A stretch of 64,000 bases of DNA from Panonychus citri. Lineage: Eukaryota > Arthropoda > Arachnida > Trombidiformes > Tetranychidae. A program made the position numbers and the translations under genes. Below the pieces are notes generated by a model. That model was not told where the DNA came from. It did not search any database and saw only the letters and a list, made by a program, of their open reading frames with translations. Positions 35,001 through 44,105 of this stretch are shown here, piece after piece. The stretch lies in assembly GCF_014898815.1 (NCBI RefSeq), contig NW_026515505.1, forward strand, positions 310,001-374,000. The letters run 5' to 3'. Numbering within the stretch: position 1 is the first letter of the stretch; every line of letters starts with the position of its first letter.

Positions 35001-36465
35001 AGTATCAGCGTTTCAATTACCTGAGTTGTCTAAACAACCTAAAGTTGATAAAGGTAAACAAAAGAAAGTAACTGAACCAACACCAACTCGTGTTAAAAGT
35101 TCTAATGAACCTGGTACATCTAAAGATACTTATTCAACTGTTATCGTTATGACCGATGATCAAGGAAATGAAATAAGTGAATATGATAGTGTAAATGATG
35201 TCTTCATGGACATTGAAGTTACTCCAACTGAGCCAGAGTTTAAGGTTCCTGAACAACCATCATCAAGTACATGGAAACGTCGACCGACTCAACTTCATGA
35301 TGTACCTAAAGGTAAATACCCAGGACCTGACGATTACGCTTGGCCATTACACGAGTATCCGGCTCCATTACCTGGTGAATTACCAGATTATCTCCAAAAG
35401 GAAAAATACTTCGAAATTCGTGAACAAGTCAAGGCTAAAGCCGATGAGTTTGAAAAGAAAAGAAAAATTTTCGATAACTTGATTAAAGAGAAAATTTATC
35501 TCAATCTTGTTCATGACCCTCAAGTGTTTGAAATAGACTTACCAACCATTTCTAGAGGTTTAACTAGAGCCAATGTTATTCAATCAGGAATAAATCGAAT
35601 TCATAACACAATTAAATGTACGTTGTGTGAACACATTTCACTCAACCCAAGACAATGTTTAGAGTGTAACAAATGGTATTGTTATTCGTGTGTTCAATGG
35701 CTCATCAATCTCATTAAGATATTGAATCTTATTCAACCCGATGCCGAGGATAAATTCTTGTGTGTTATTCCCGGTTGTGCCGTTAAATACGCGCCTCAAG
35801 ACGATTTCCCAAAATTTGGTCCAATTCCTGAAGATCAAACGACTCAAATTTACAACAGTTCAACTTTTATCTGTCGACGGAATCTCTGTAAGAAAGGATT
35901 TCCTCCTAAAGAGTTTCTACCTCACGAAATGAAATGTCGATATGGACTATTTGTTGAAGAGTTTGAGGTCCAACTTGGTGAAACTTTCGTTCCCGGACCA
36001 ACTCGTCATGAATTGGCTAAAGCCCCAAGACGATTACAATCAGTTTTACCCTCTCATATACAAACAGCGATAACCCAACGAATTGTTTCTTATGATTCTC
36101 AAGAAGAAAGATGGGGTGGAATTCATGAGAAATGGGCTCAATATGATGTGATAAAAGAAAAGTCACCAAATGATCCATTACTTACACCAAACGCTATTAG
36201 AACTTACGCTAACATGGGAACATGTTATTGGTCAGTTTTAAAAAGAGTTTGTGATCCACACGCTCCAATATATGAAGGTGAACAATATCTCCAAGACCTT
36301 GGATTTGACCCAGTCATAGGTAAAAGAGCGGAACCAGGTCAATATATAAGACCAGCGACAATCGTAAGCAAATATACAGTACCCGCTTATCTCATAAGAG
36401 CTTCACCTGAATGGGCTAAACTTGCTAAAGGAAACCAAGAGCACCTAAAGGTTTCACTAAAGTAA
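29065..36465 (+). CDS. Gag-Pol polyprotein, open into the additional 3' coding region
   Basis: One frame of 2466 codons. It opens after a stop with GTG; the first ATG in it is at 29467. The Gag part has a SAM-like N-terminal segment (repeated ELxSLELP, residues about 38-97), a capsid-like helical part (about 160-330) and a CCHC knuckle CSFCHKLGHTADKC at 367-380. The protease has the active-site motif DTGA at 471-474. The reverse transcriptase has NLIDLYQGYHQIELP and YFDD at 867-870. RNase H has VDASD near 1016. Integrase has H1283, H1290, C1320, C1323 in the zinc-binding part, then D1352, D1410 and E1446 with exactly 35 residues between the last two, and a GPY/F module near 1576. Gag and Pol are fused without a frameshift. 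Residues after about 1600 become a low-complexity linker. From Met1835 (34567) a different protein begins in the same frame with no stop between. All Pol catalytic residues I checked are present, so the enzymatic part looks intact. Confidence 0.92.
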   Translation: MRVPTRSLAQRKIYEVIKTNFLIVGESLSDNDIINLPVSELKSLELPSWVRDLRQLGLIETELQSLVTQLGRDEDSIFGATESELRSLELPLGTIRKLLHFSQSRIPQDEPSLSSRPISPSPNNQRLNENSTSTMSQPLVEGFKVLAESFAASLNKVNKRDPVVIEFQKGENMKEWVNKTVNKLSLEDIDDSTRLRCLRKGLAHEIFHLANAIDKSITDYHSYLKALREKIDLPSIGANAMFRLRSYSYNFEVDPMTFFSETRRLLSEAKKKRIEDSDFLYDVLSYLPKYIVDEIFKLGAHEDEHKMLNVLMRHYYDHQQKDKSKERSSSSTSSSKNSYKTHDGKDKSTDKSNDSKSTWKERSKLKCSFCHKLGHTADKCRSKRSEDQAKAHTQQNTSVKPNQPVVQTVTTIEEQQKSELNFAISYTLRQPTNTPVLTDMGDMDMETMALVKFNFESPDKFPLISYRVLLDTGATTSVMDARIAERFGCHIVHGQTPLRGIAGNLPTIGYAYAALKHPEMNSTRVLKIYLVKNFEPVFLLDNTFLHLYYMKMNSDGNQYKLTAKETPDGKEFSPEFYFRFCKDFETDHILTQAKQLTQEEIAKSIIEQLPNCFIPEEQISTSRTTRVFKCKGPDEDFLVKAAKLKVISKEDPKTTKPFVEKLRSRINPELSQDKIDEMVSVLLEFADVFSQHRRDMGFVSKDICPVSIDIGDNLIPYQKPYPCTKEKRAAFDKVINDLVEADIIEPSTAQGGSPAILVDRPDGSYRLVTDFRSLNRITSVPAFPMPRINDCFEVVRGGKFFNLIDLYQGYHQIELPVGEREKTVFVVPGGKYQYKRLPMGLSGAPFIFQNLINRVLEGLQYVNCLGYFDDIPVVGKTWQELIQMTRIVLERLRKYNLKVKTEKCKFGYSEILLLGHLVNGDGIKPDPNKVKALKALPYPKNVKQLQSILGCYNYFSRYISNYSQIAAPLYRLISKERKFKLMSEDLKALDHLKNSLVETTLLVHFDPELRKKIAVDASDIAVGGILLQEDPKSENYDSNQPIDKVKDWLPLSFFSQKLHKYQKSYTVSEKECLAILVGIDKFKHYLDGQEFAIETDHHALCQLTKINFKNSRLQRWSIMLSSYKFKVIYKEGVIHSADCFSRNPSQWDHRSVNISRGDEEEFYDRYCLINYLHSDDIENCSDEEEKAFNVINFGLDNTFNQITDPVIYAFKSEVNPWKEKVKQFQQKDEDCQRIMKLLQLGDRLTSQKYLLKDELIYRIDKHSNSKRLIIGRDLLKEIFSQEHSTPIGGHFGSEKTYLQIAKRFYMKYLFDEIVRLCKNCSTCHINKPSPHIYVDPSPKPIPEEILSRLELDVQGPFTINKVSKVIFVMVDTLSRYVFAEVHPNQQAKTCIKFLKHFIKIHSLPKVIQTDQGTNFLSDEFQDFLKENGIKHESSNPYHAQSQGIVERANRTIAERLRTLVYEQGTSNLSEKLDQSVLAINTSVHKITRFQPYFLVYGKIPLKPLDNHLDLEPQPKFTVEQARKLAYARLKSQEQYQINRYRSLHFLNPYHIGDFVWLKDESIPSNMSKKLGPKYHGPYLCVGHRKGSLLLLREEDFHLFSVNVQNTKPFVGEISEKMKMIMNKYFNEERDWLDTEIEGLSDSNQLDQNIELVNNQSSQLDENFLTTIDLPIADENHVDPQIENQIQLAQINTEIETSENVDKQTKINQQTINSSQKKQRQSADREITKDKQNIIFDDISDQPLTRQKLKQLTKDQIIHRVNCCYFSRQRISNDSKLKLLTNKLIYKENKTKIVSQFSVYICLQTDSNQSFILIEFKLQVSIDLINFLLKVLIIIMTEESDEIQEIPATPVNSPKQSTPTSESDSQESIDLNSVSASLKRSRLCSTPDSSNEGSQSSLTSVTKKLRLDDSDSSNPVSPEKAKESGKVPSDESTPTTANTSIDSNQPSSSDSSINITINQDALKNNSIPCEYVKRHRVYQPVSAFQLPELSKQPKVDKGKQKKVTEPTPTRVKSSNEPGTSKDTYSTVIVMTDDQGNEISEYDSVNDVFMDIEVTPTEPEFKVPEQPSSSTWKRRPTQLHDVPKGKYPGPDDYAWPLHEYPAPLPGELPDYLQKEKYFEIREQVKAKADEFEKKRKIFDNLIKEKIYLNLVHDPQVFEIDLPTISRGLTRANVIQSGINRIHNTIKCTLCEHISLNPRQCLECNKWYCYSCVQWLINLIKILNLIQPDAEDKFLCVIPGCAVKYAPQDDFPKFGPIPEDQTTQIYNSSTFICRRNLCKKGFPPKEFLPHEMKCRYGLFVEEFEVQLGETFVPGPTRHELAKAPRRLQSVLPSHIQTAITQRIVSYDSQEERWGGIHEKWAQYDVIKEKSPNDPLLTPNAIRTYANMGTCYWSVLKRVCDPHAPIYEGEQYLQDLGFDPVIGKRAEPGQYIRPATIVSKYTVPAYLIRASPEWAKLAKGNQEHLKVSLK
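34567..36465 (+). CDS. additional retrotransposon gene, first part: RING-like and TRAF-type zinc-finger protein
   Basis: ATG at 34567 begins a Ser/Thr-rich acidic region of about 250 residues. A conserved-looking globular part follows (GPDDYAWPLHEYP, about 35320-35370). Then comes a RING-like cluster, numbered along the long frame: C2185-x2-C2188-x9-C2198-x2-C2201-x4-C2206-x2-C2209, and later C2233-x4-C2238. The usual ring His is not present. Next, C2270-x4-C2275-x11-H2287-x3-C2291 fits the TRAF-type finger pattern (C-x2-6-C-x11-12-H-x3-7-C). RING plus TRAF-type fingers are known in ubiquitin ligases of the TRAF/SIAH kind, but ligase activity is only inference. Upstream at 34451-34456 the sequence TTTCAG after a pyrimidine-rich tract could be a splice acceptor for a subgenomic mRNA. 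It occupies the place of an envelope gene but has no signal peptide or membrane segment. Confidence 0.7.
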   Translation: MTEESDEIQEIPATPVNSPKQSTPTSESDSQESIDLNSVSASLKRSRLCSTPDSSNEGSQSSLTSVTKKLRLDDSDSSNPVSPEKAKESGKVPSDESTPTTANTSIDSNQPSSSDSSINITINQDALKNNSIPCEYVKRHRVYQPVSAFQLPELSKQPKVDKGKQKKVTEPTPTRVKSSNEPGTSKDTYSTVIVMTDDQGNEISEYDSVNDVFMDIEVTPTEPEFKVPEQPSSSTWKRRPTQLHDVPKGKYPGPDDYAWPLHEYPAPLPGELPDYLQKEKYFEIREQVKAKADEFEKKRKIFDNLIKEKIYLNLVHDPQVFEIDLPTISRGLTRANVIQSGINRIHNTIKCTLCEHISLNPRQCLECNKWYCYSCVQWLINLIKILNLIQPDAEDKFLCVIPGCAVKYAPQDDFPKFGPIPEDQTTQIYNSSTFICRRNLCKKGFPPKEFLPHEMKCRYGLFVEEFEVQLGETFVPGPTRHELAKAPRRLQSVLPSHIQTAITQRIVSYDSQEERWGGIHEKWAQYDVIKEKSPNDPLLTPNAIRTYANMGTCYWSVLKRVCDPHAPIYEGEQYLQDLGFDPVIGKRAEPGQYIRPATIVSKYTVPAYLIRASPEWAKLAKGNQEHLKVSLK

Positions 36466-37757
36466 ATGTATCTCCAGATAATGTCGCTAATGGACTTGCC
36501 TTTATTAGGATCGATCCATTCACCTTGCTTGACGTAAACGAGAGAAACTCAGTGTTAACCTCAATCTGTGATGAATTTCCAAGTTTTCGTGGTGTTCCCG
36601 ACGATAAATCATCAGTTTCCTCTTCATCATCAACCTCATCATCATCCAAATCAAGACATCAGTCTGATTGGAAACAGCAAAGAAAAGATGAGAAACAAAG
36701 AGAAGCAACTGAATTGTATCAACGTGTCACAAGGATTCAACTTCCTCCTTTAAGTGAAGCAATTTCCTCAAGGATCGAACAACAATCAAAGCTTCATCCT
36801 AATCCTCTGTTAACTTTCTGTGTTCACATGGCCTTTTGTCGTGTTAATGAAATCCGAATCGAACGAAACAGTTATACTAATAAGCTAATGCCAAGACCAG
36901 TTTGGATCGTTATTGTTAATGGGTTTCAACAAATAGTTTACGAAACTCTAGTTAGACACAATAACATTAACTATATGGACTCACATTATCATGGTCTCAA
37001 GAAATCTGATATTAGATTGAGTAAAACTTTACCATCGATAAGAGATCAGGTGATCCAATATCTTGCTTGTGCTAAAGTAATTGTTGGTGCTGGAATAATT
37101 AACATGTTAAAATCAATTGGACTTGAGTCATGTGAAATTGAATTGCTAAAGCCAAAGATGAGAGATAACACAAATATTTTCTCCATTTAATGAAAGTGCT
37201 TGTTCATTAACTCTCATTGCCTTTTGGTATTCGGAGGATATACTGTGGAAAATAGACCTCATTCACCTGCCGTTGAGGCCATATATAGCGATGCAATTGT
37301 ACATGTCCTATTGGAAAGAGATCGAAGAGAAAGTAGATCAAATAGAGATGGAATACATTATGCGAATGTAACATCAACATGTAGCAATTCATTTGTCTCA
37401 AGGTTATTCAAAATCTATTCTGAAAGAGTTCAAGCTCATGAAGCCGAATGGCCTGACAATTGGGCTTATTATGGTCCCGATAGATCAAGAGGTAAACCTC
37501 AATTCAATCATCGTTGTTGTCAACCCGCATCTGAAATGCCTGTACCTCAGACAACACAATCTTTTGAGATTCATCTTGTAGATGAGAATATGGATACATC
37601 ATTACCTCCGGTTAATGTTCATAGAGATCATCATAATTCAAGAGAAAGATCAAGAGACTTACATTTTACGGTTCAAGCCGATCGACCTCGAGCTATTCCA
37701 AGAGATCAAATTAAAATGGTCCAACCAAGGAGTCTTAATCAAGAACCACGGAAGTGA
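36429..37757 (+). pseudogene. additional retrotransposon gene, second part: inactive RNase-T/REXO-like exonuclease fold, interrupted
   Basis: This part is open in the frame one base back from Gag-Pol, from 36429, and overlaps the end of the first part by 37 bp. A single-base length change there would join the two. Residues in 36895-37125 follow the fold of DEDDh RNA exonucleases of the REXO1/ISG20 type (VNGFQQIVYETLV, then YHGLKKSDI, then VIVGAGIINMLKSIGL). Positions where this family has acids or His appear replaced: CVHM where DCEM is usual (about 36819-36830), and Ala and Met in the GH...D motif. TAA-TGA at 37188-37193 interrupts the frame inside the domain. The same frame then resumes with PHSPAVEAI..DAIVHVLLE, which fits the last motif (H-x4-D), and runs about 185 codons to a TGA at 37755. 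That TGA is formed by the first bases of the 3' LTR. Confidence 0.6.
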
Positions 37758-38400
37758 AGGGTAGAAAACTGAGTTACCCGTTGGAACCATTTAACTTTAT
37801 AATTGGATTACCTCAAGGCTTAAATTTATTTGTTTTATTAATTTTGTTCACAATTAACTTAATTACTCATTTAATTTTCACTTTGTTTAAGATTAACTAT
37901 TGTTCACAATTGAAGTTAAAGATGTTAATCATCATCGTCTGACTGACAAGTTAACTCTCTTGAGAAAATGGTTAATATTTATTTTAATCTAGACTAATGT
38001 CTACTAAGGAGACAATAGAAAATCGTTGTCTTTAGACAAATGGTTAATCGACCAATCAGATTAATTGTTCTCTTTAAAAAAAAAATTCAAATTTCGATTA
38101 TTCGATTTTCGATATAAAAGATGATCGAATCAATTTACAATTAATTCCCGTTTAATCTTCATACTGTTAACTTTAATTAACAAGTTTAATAAACCTTTAA
38201 GTTTATAATCAAATCTACCTTGTGAGTTAAATTAATATTAGTATTTTGGAAAGATCCTAAAAGAATTTGTAACAGACTGAATTGTGAAAGGCAGTCTCTT
38301 CTTCTGAATCGATAACTTTAGTTAAAATATGTTGGCTAGTGCCGATAAAGTTTGTTTACTAAAGTGTTTACCTTGATCACCCTGAAGTTCACCTTTCACA
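37755..38400 (+). repeat. 3' LTR
   Basis: 646 bp. Compared with the 5' LTR it has an extra CA (near 37907) and an extra A in the TATA-like run (near 38118), and is otherwise the same. Its first three bases serve as the stop codon of the last reading frame of the element. Confidence 0.93.
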
Positions 38401-40346
38401 TCCAATCATCATCATCATGTCATCTTCTCATCATCTTATATAACCCAATCCATGGACATTTTCCCTGATTCTCAAGTTAAACTGGACATTGAATGGGCGA
38501 CATACTAATAGGTTATTATTATTATTCTGTTACATAAAATTGGTCAGAAAGATGATGATAAACATGGATGATGATGGAGAATGATAAGAGTTGTTGTTGT
38601 CGATGATGATAATGATGATTCTGCAAATGATACAATGATCAGAAGAGAGATTCTTTTTTTGCTTTTCATCCTCATCTTTACACAATCATGATGCTTATCA
38701 TCATCATTATCAAACATTGAATTGGATGTTGCTTTGTGTGTGTGACGATGATTATCATCATCCTTATTATCATCAGTATATGATACTGTTATCATCATCA
38801 TCATTATCGTCTCATATCAACAACAACGGAAGGGAAGATTTTCCTTTATCACAATCGGAAATTTAATTTCACCTCTTTTTTTACATGAGATTTTTTAATA
38901 TTTAATCTCAATCCTCAGTTTTCATCTGTTATTTAATTTCATGGTCACAGTTTTATTAAATCTAATTAACTTTCATACAAAATTCACAGGGAAATTGTCA
39001 ACGGAAATATTGGTGGGTGTATTTCAGAGCTGAACTTCATGGTAACTTATGATTATTATTTGAAATTGTTCATTTCTCTCCGAGGGTTTATTACAACTCC
39101 TTCATCAGGATAACCACTTATTTCCGTTTCTAATGGTTCTGAGTTTAAATTCTGGTTCTTGAGTCTAGTATTAGGGAGAGAAAAACATTATCTTGTTTTA
39201 GTTATGAAGGCGATGATGATGATGATGATGGAGGATGAGAAGTAAGAGTGGAAGAAAAAAAAAGAATTTCCAAAAACTAATAACACCAGAAAATCATATA
39301 TCAACCTACAGATTCTTGTTCTAGAAATTCTGATTCTGATTCTGATTTATCTTCATCTCTCTTTCCTCCTCCTCGTTCTCTTATCACCCCCTGATGGCCT
39401 CTCAAGAGATTCAGGGAACCACAGAAAATGAATTCATCTCTGAACCATATTTTCATTTCAAACATTTCCAAAAGATTATCATTACTACTATTACTTTCTG
39501 GTCTTTTCCTTGCTCTTTCTTCAAGGAAACATTGACCAATGGTCAGACAAGATTAACTTATTTTTCTTTGGTTACACTGATGAATAATTAAATTGGTCTA
39601 ATCTTTATGATGAAAGGGAAACGGAAATGAAATCATGGTGCATGTAGATAAACATGAGATTTGGGAAACAGAAATGAAATGAATTATCAATGGACTAAAA
39701 AAAGGATCCTGACGTTTACATGTTCATCTTTCCAATTATCTGTCAATTTACTGATTGACATTTTTTCGTCATCTTCATCTTCCTTTTATCATCTTCTTGT
39801 GTCAATTAGATGAAGATAATCAGGATGATTAGTTGATAATATTTATCTCATTTTTTTTCATCAATTCTTTTGATTATGTTTACCATTTGCAAGTTGATAA
39901 TGATTGTTGATATTATTTCATTTCTACTGTTATTCATTGTTATCATCATGATGATTATTGTTATTATGAAAACTCAGGGATTGAATTGTTATCTGTCAGA
40001 ATGATACAGAATTATTATCATCATTATGGTGATGATGAGTTTTATTAGTCTTCTCTTTTCATCCTTGTTTTCTATGGATGAAGATAAGTTCAGGAATTTT
40101 TTTCTTCCTCCATTTTTTTTCTATTTTTCTCTTCTTTTCTCAGCATCAGATTAATTCCATGTGAATGATTATCCACAGATATTATTACGATTACATTGAC
40201 ATTGTTGTTAATAATTTTTTACTCTACTCATCATCTTTATCCTCTGTCGTTACTTGTCATCATCATCATCAGTTGACTCTTTTTTTATTCTTTTCATTTA
40301 TCTTCCCCTCTCTCGCTCTCTCTCATTTATTGTCTTTGCCTTTTTT

Positions 40347-40413
<67 letters not shown>

Positions 40414-42620
40414 TCATCTTTTATGATTCTTATTCTCCACATTCAATATTTTCCTCCTCCTTTTTTCAACATCATCCCTCATCTTTATCATCATCATCTT
40501 TGTCCAGTTTCTCTGGGAAACTTACTTATATTTTTATCCATTGAACCGTTAGTTGTTTTTATACGAGTGATTAACTACACTTGGTGATGGTCAACAAAAT
40601 AATAATAAAAAACGTCCACTCATAAGATGAAGGGAAAATGATGATGGTGATTGGGATGATTAGGATGAGTTTTCTCATTAGACAAATGGATACGGGTGGT
40701 GATGCTCAAGGAGAATGAAAAATCTGATGAGAAGAGAAAGTGAAATTTTTCTCTCTCTCTCTCTCTCTTTCTCTCTGTAGGACAAAAGATGATGGTCATC
40801 ATCATTATCTTCTTGCCTCATCATCTTGATAGACAGTAGATTTAACCTCCCTCTCTTTCATCATCAGACTCTCCTTTAACTCTGTCTCTTTCCTCATCTT
40901 TCTGCATAAATGATCAGATGAAATTAAGAAAATATGATTTGTTTGGTTTTCGCATCTTTAAGTATCATCTGCATCTTTATCTTCATCATCCTCTTGATCC
41001 AATTAAATTACATCAATAATAATAAACTTTTCTCTTTCGTTTAACTTGGTTTTTTTTTCATATTCCTCCTCCTTATCATCATTATCATCATTTCTTACAA
41101 TCGCTTTCATTTTCCTCATCCTTGTTATCATCTTTTAACTTGATAAATCAACCAATGATAATATCATAATCATAATCAATGCTCACCCAGAAAAAAATGA
41201 TTTATTTACCCCAATCTCACTTTCCACCCTCGAAACTCATCATTATCATCCAATGTTATGCATTCATCTTCACCATCATCATCATCATTATCATCTTTGT
41301 AGAAATCGATAAAGTTAAATGCTGGTTAAAACTCATTACAATGTTACTTTAATTTGCTTCCTTGATAATCACCTCAATTAACTGAATCAGATGATAATTT
41401 GAAGTGAGAATGTGGTGAAAAAAAGATGATAAAGATGATAACCAATTTACTGGCTCATTCACTTTCTCTCTCACTCTCACTTTATGGTCATCATTAAAAA
41501 GCCATTGTTGTCATCTTTAATCATCTTAAATCATCATCTTGATCCTCTTCCCTTTTTCCCATCTACAACTTAACCAGAATAGGAAAAAATGAAAAGCAAA
41601 TAACATTAACTATCCACTGGTCAATTGTTTCAACCCATCTTTCAACATTATAATATAATGACCATCAAGATGATTATGATAATGAAGATAATTATCTTCA
41701 CCATCATCATCAGATGATTAACATGGAGAGAGAGAGAGAGAGAAAAGTCTCTCTCTTTCTAATTCAAATATTGATCTAATTTTTTGCTTTCTAATGAATG
41801 ATACTAAAACCATGTACAAAGTAATGGTCAGTTTTTGGTATTAATTTAATTTACATTGTCCAGTGAACTTGCAAAGGCTAATGTACTAACTATTAATATG
41901 AGTGACCAGCCCTCTGGAACTGCAAATTAATCCCAATATGAAAATGTTAATCAGTCAACAATTTAAATGTCTTCATCTTGATGCTATTTTTTGTTATCTT
42001 AATTAACTTTGATTCAATGATACACCTATTAAATTAAATAACTTAATCATAATTATCATCATCTTCATATGAGATGTTGGTTAATATGATTAAGTTAATC
42101 GTTTATCATGAAAATTCATGTTTACCTTTAATCTTCACCAATTGAATATAAAAATTTCATCATGTGCGTTAATATTTGATGATAAGTTTACCTGAGTTTC
42201 ATTATCAACCACACCCTTTGAATTGAGCCACTAATACGTTAGGTGAACACGTTGGCACGTTCAGCGATTTAATTTAATTGTAATCAGTTTGTTATTAGAT
42301 TTACTTGATTAGAATTGATTAAGTTTAGTCAATATAAATACAGAAGGAAAATTGGAACCATGATAATCCTTTCACTAGATTCATTAGATTGAGATTATAT
42401 TCTGGTCTTGGAATCGATGATTGATCTTAATGATCTCAAGTTGAGAAATTGATTCTTTGGTAATTTAATTTATTGATTAATTGTTTGGTTAATCTGATGA
42501 ATTTTGTTTATCAGGTTTTAATATTCATTGGATTCTCGTGGGTTTTATAACATCACCATTACTATTTTTCATCATCTTCGTGTTGATCATGTTCATCATG
42601 AAAGTGAGAAGAAAAAAATT

Positions 42621-42662
<42 letters not shown>

Positions 42663-44063
42663 TAAGGGTCAGAACTTTTCATCTCATGTTCATGTTTCTA
42701 ATATAAAATGAGATAACTTTGTATTCATGGAGCATTTTCTAATAGGCTATCCTTTGGATTTTATCATGAAAGTTTATCCTCATGAATTATCATGAAAAAA
42801 GTAAAGGAAAAGTTCATTTCTATCAATGAATCGCAATGATAAATGATGGAAACATTGTGGTCAAAAGTTGATACATTGAAAGTTTATTTTGATAATCATC
42901 ATGAAATTTTATCGATTATTGGTTGAAATCAATTGGGGAAATGTTTCAATCGTTGATTATATATTTATGTTACCCTGATTTCCGAATTAAAATCAATTCT
43001 GATAATGATAAAGTTCAATTCTTACTCTATTCAGGTTACATGATCTTCAGTATATACTGAATATGGATTTTCAATTCTTTATCATTAATTGAATGTTTCT
43101 TTCAGTTTAAATGAAGACAATATCGATATCACATTGAGTCGACCATTCAATTTATCTAAACACTGACCATTTAAGTTTATCATTAACTTTATGTCGTCAT
43201 CCTAATCAAACTGACCATTGATGAGCCAACAATGGACACAAAAAGTGAAAGAGGCAAAAAAAGTAAATTATTTTTTTGTGTTGGTCAATTATTGTTATTG
43301 TTTAGCCTTTTAAATGTCCACTAGATTTTCAAGATGACCATTTGGTGTGTCCATGTATCAAGTTGAATTGTTTTTTTCCTGAACAAAGTTCAGTTTGTAA
43401 TAAAAAGCAACATGATTTCAACACACTCACTATTTCAATTTTTCCCATTATGGTGTAACCTTAATACACATAATGGTCAAGTGACAAGTTTAACATTCAA
43501 TGGGAAATCGATTGGTCAGTTTGATGTATTTTTTTGCTCTGGAAAGAGGAGGAGGAGGAAAGAGGAACAGGAAAGAGGTAACATCTTAAAGGTCATCAAT
43601 TTTGTCCAATGTTTTTGTTTGGTGAGTTCCATAAATAGGAAAACTAAGGGTAACTGTTGTTTAGAAAAATTCAGTTTCCAAATTCAGTAAACTCTTTTCT
43701 CTTTTTTCTTTCTCATCATGATGATGATCGTTATCTTCTTATTACTCTTTCTTTATGGTTAACCTAATCAATCACTGTTCCAATCAGTTCTTATGTTCAG
43801 ATCAATTTCTCAGGAAAAACAGAAGAGAAAAACTTACTCTCTCTCTCTCTTCATGATATTTAGATATAAATTCTGTCCATTCTTAACTGTTCCATGTTAA
43901 CGTTTGATCATCTTCATGGTGATTCTTATCTTCATCTAATAAACAGACAAAAACGATCGAAACTTTTTCCTTCTTCCTTGATTCCTCATTCATCTTATAT
44001 AATAATATTACTAACAAAAGGATTTTATCTCCATCGTTTTCATCATTCAGTTTCTCTTTCTTT

Positions 44064-44105
<42 letters not shown>

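Larger units (their letters stand above)
28201..38400 (+). mobile_element. Ty3/gypsy LTR retrotransposon with an additional zinc-finger/exonuclease-like gene
   Basis: About 10.2 kb. Direct LTRs of 643 and 646 bp begin TG and end CA and differ by only a 2-bp and a 1-bp indel. A primer-binding site follows the left LTR directly. The domain order in the long frame is Gag with CCHC knuckle, protease, reverse transcriptase, RNase H, integrase with a GPY/F module. That order (RT-RH before IN) is Ty3/gypsy, not Ty1/copia. Instead of an envelope gene, the 3' third encodes a RING-like/TRAF-type zinc-finger region and an RNase-T-like fold. No matching target-site duplication is visible: the 5 bases before are TCATC and those after are TCCAA. 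The purine tract before the 3' LTR is very short (GGAAG). The near-identical LTRs point to a recent insertion. The 3' coding region carries a frame change and stops. Confidence 0.93.

Noticed and set aside
30855..37942. Several frames of 60-95 codons inside the retrotransposon in other frames and on the other strand
   Set aside because: They are shadows of the long Gag-Pol and third-gene frames or of the LTR.
28201..38400. Classification as BEL/Pao or Ty1/copia
   Set aside because: RNase H precedes integrase, and the integrase has a GPY/F module and a DD35E spacing typical of Ty3/gypsy.
40165..40587. 140-codon frame with a long Leu-Ser run
   Set aside because: It is the translation of the 62-bp CT microsatellite and its flanks, and a second frame reads the same way.
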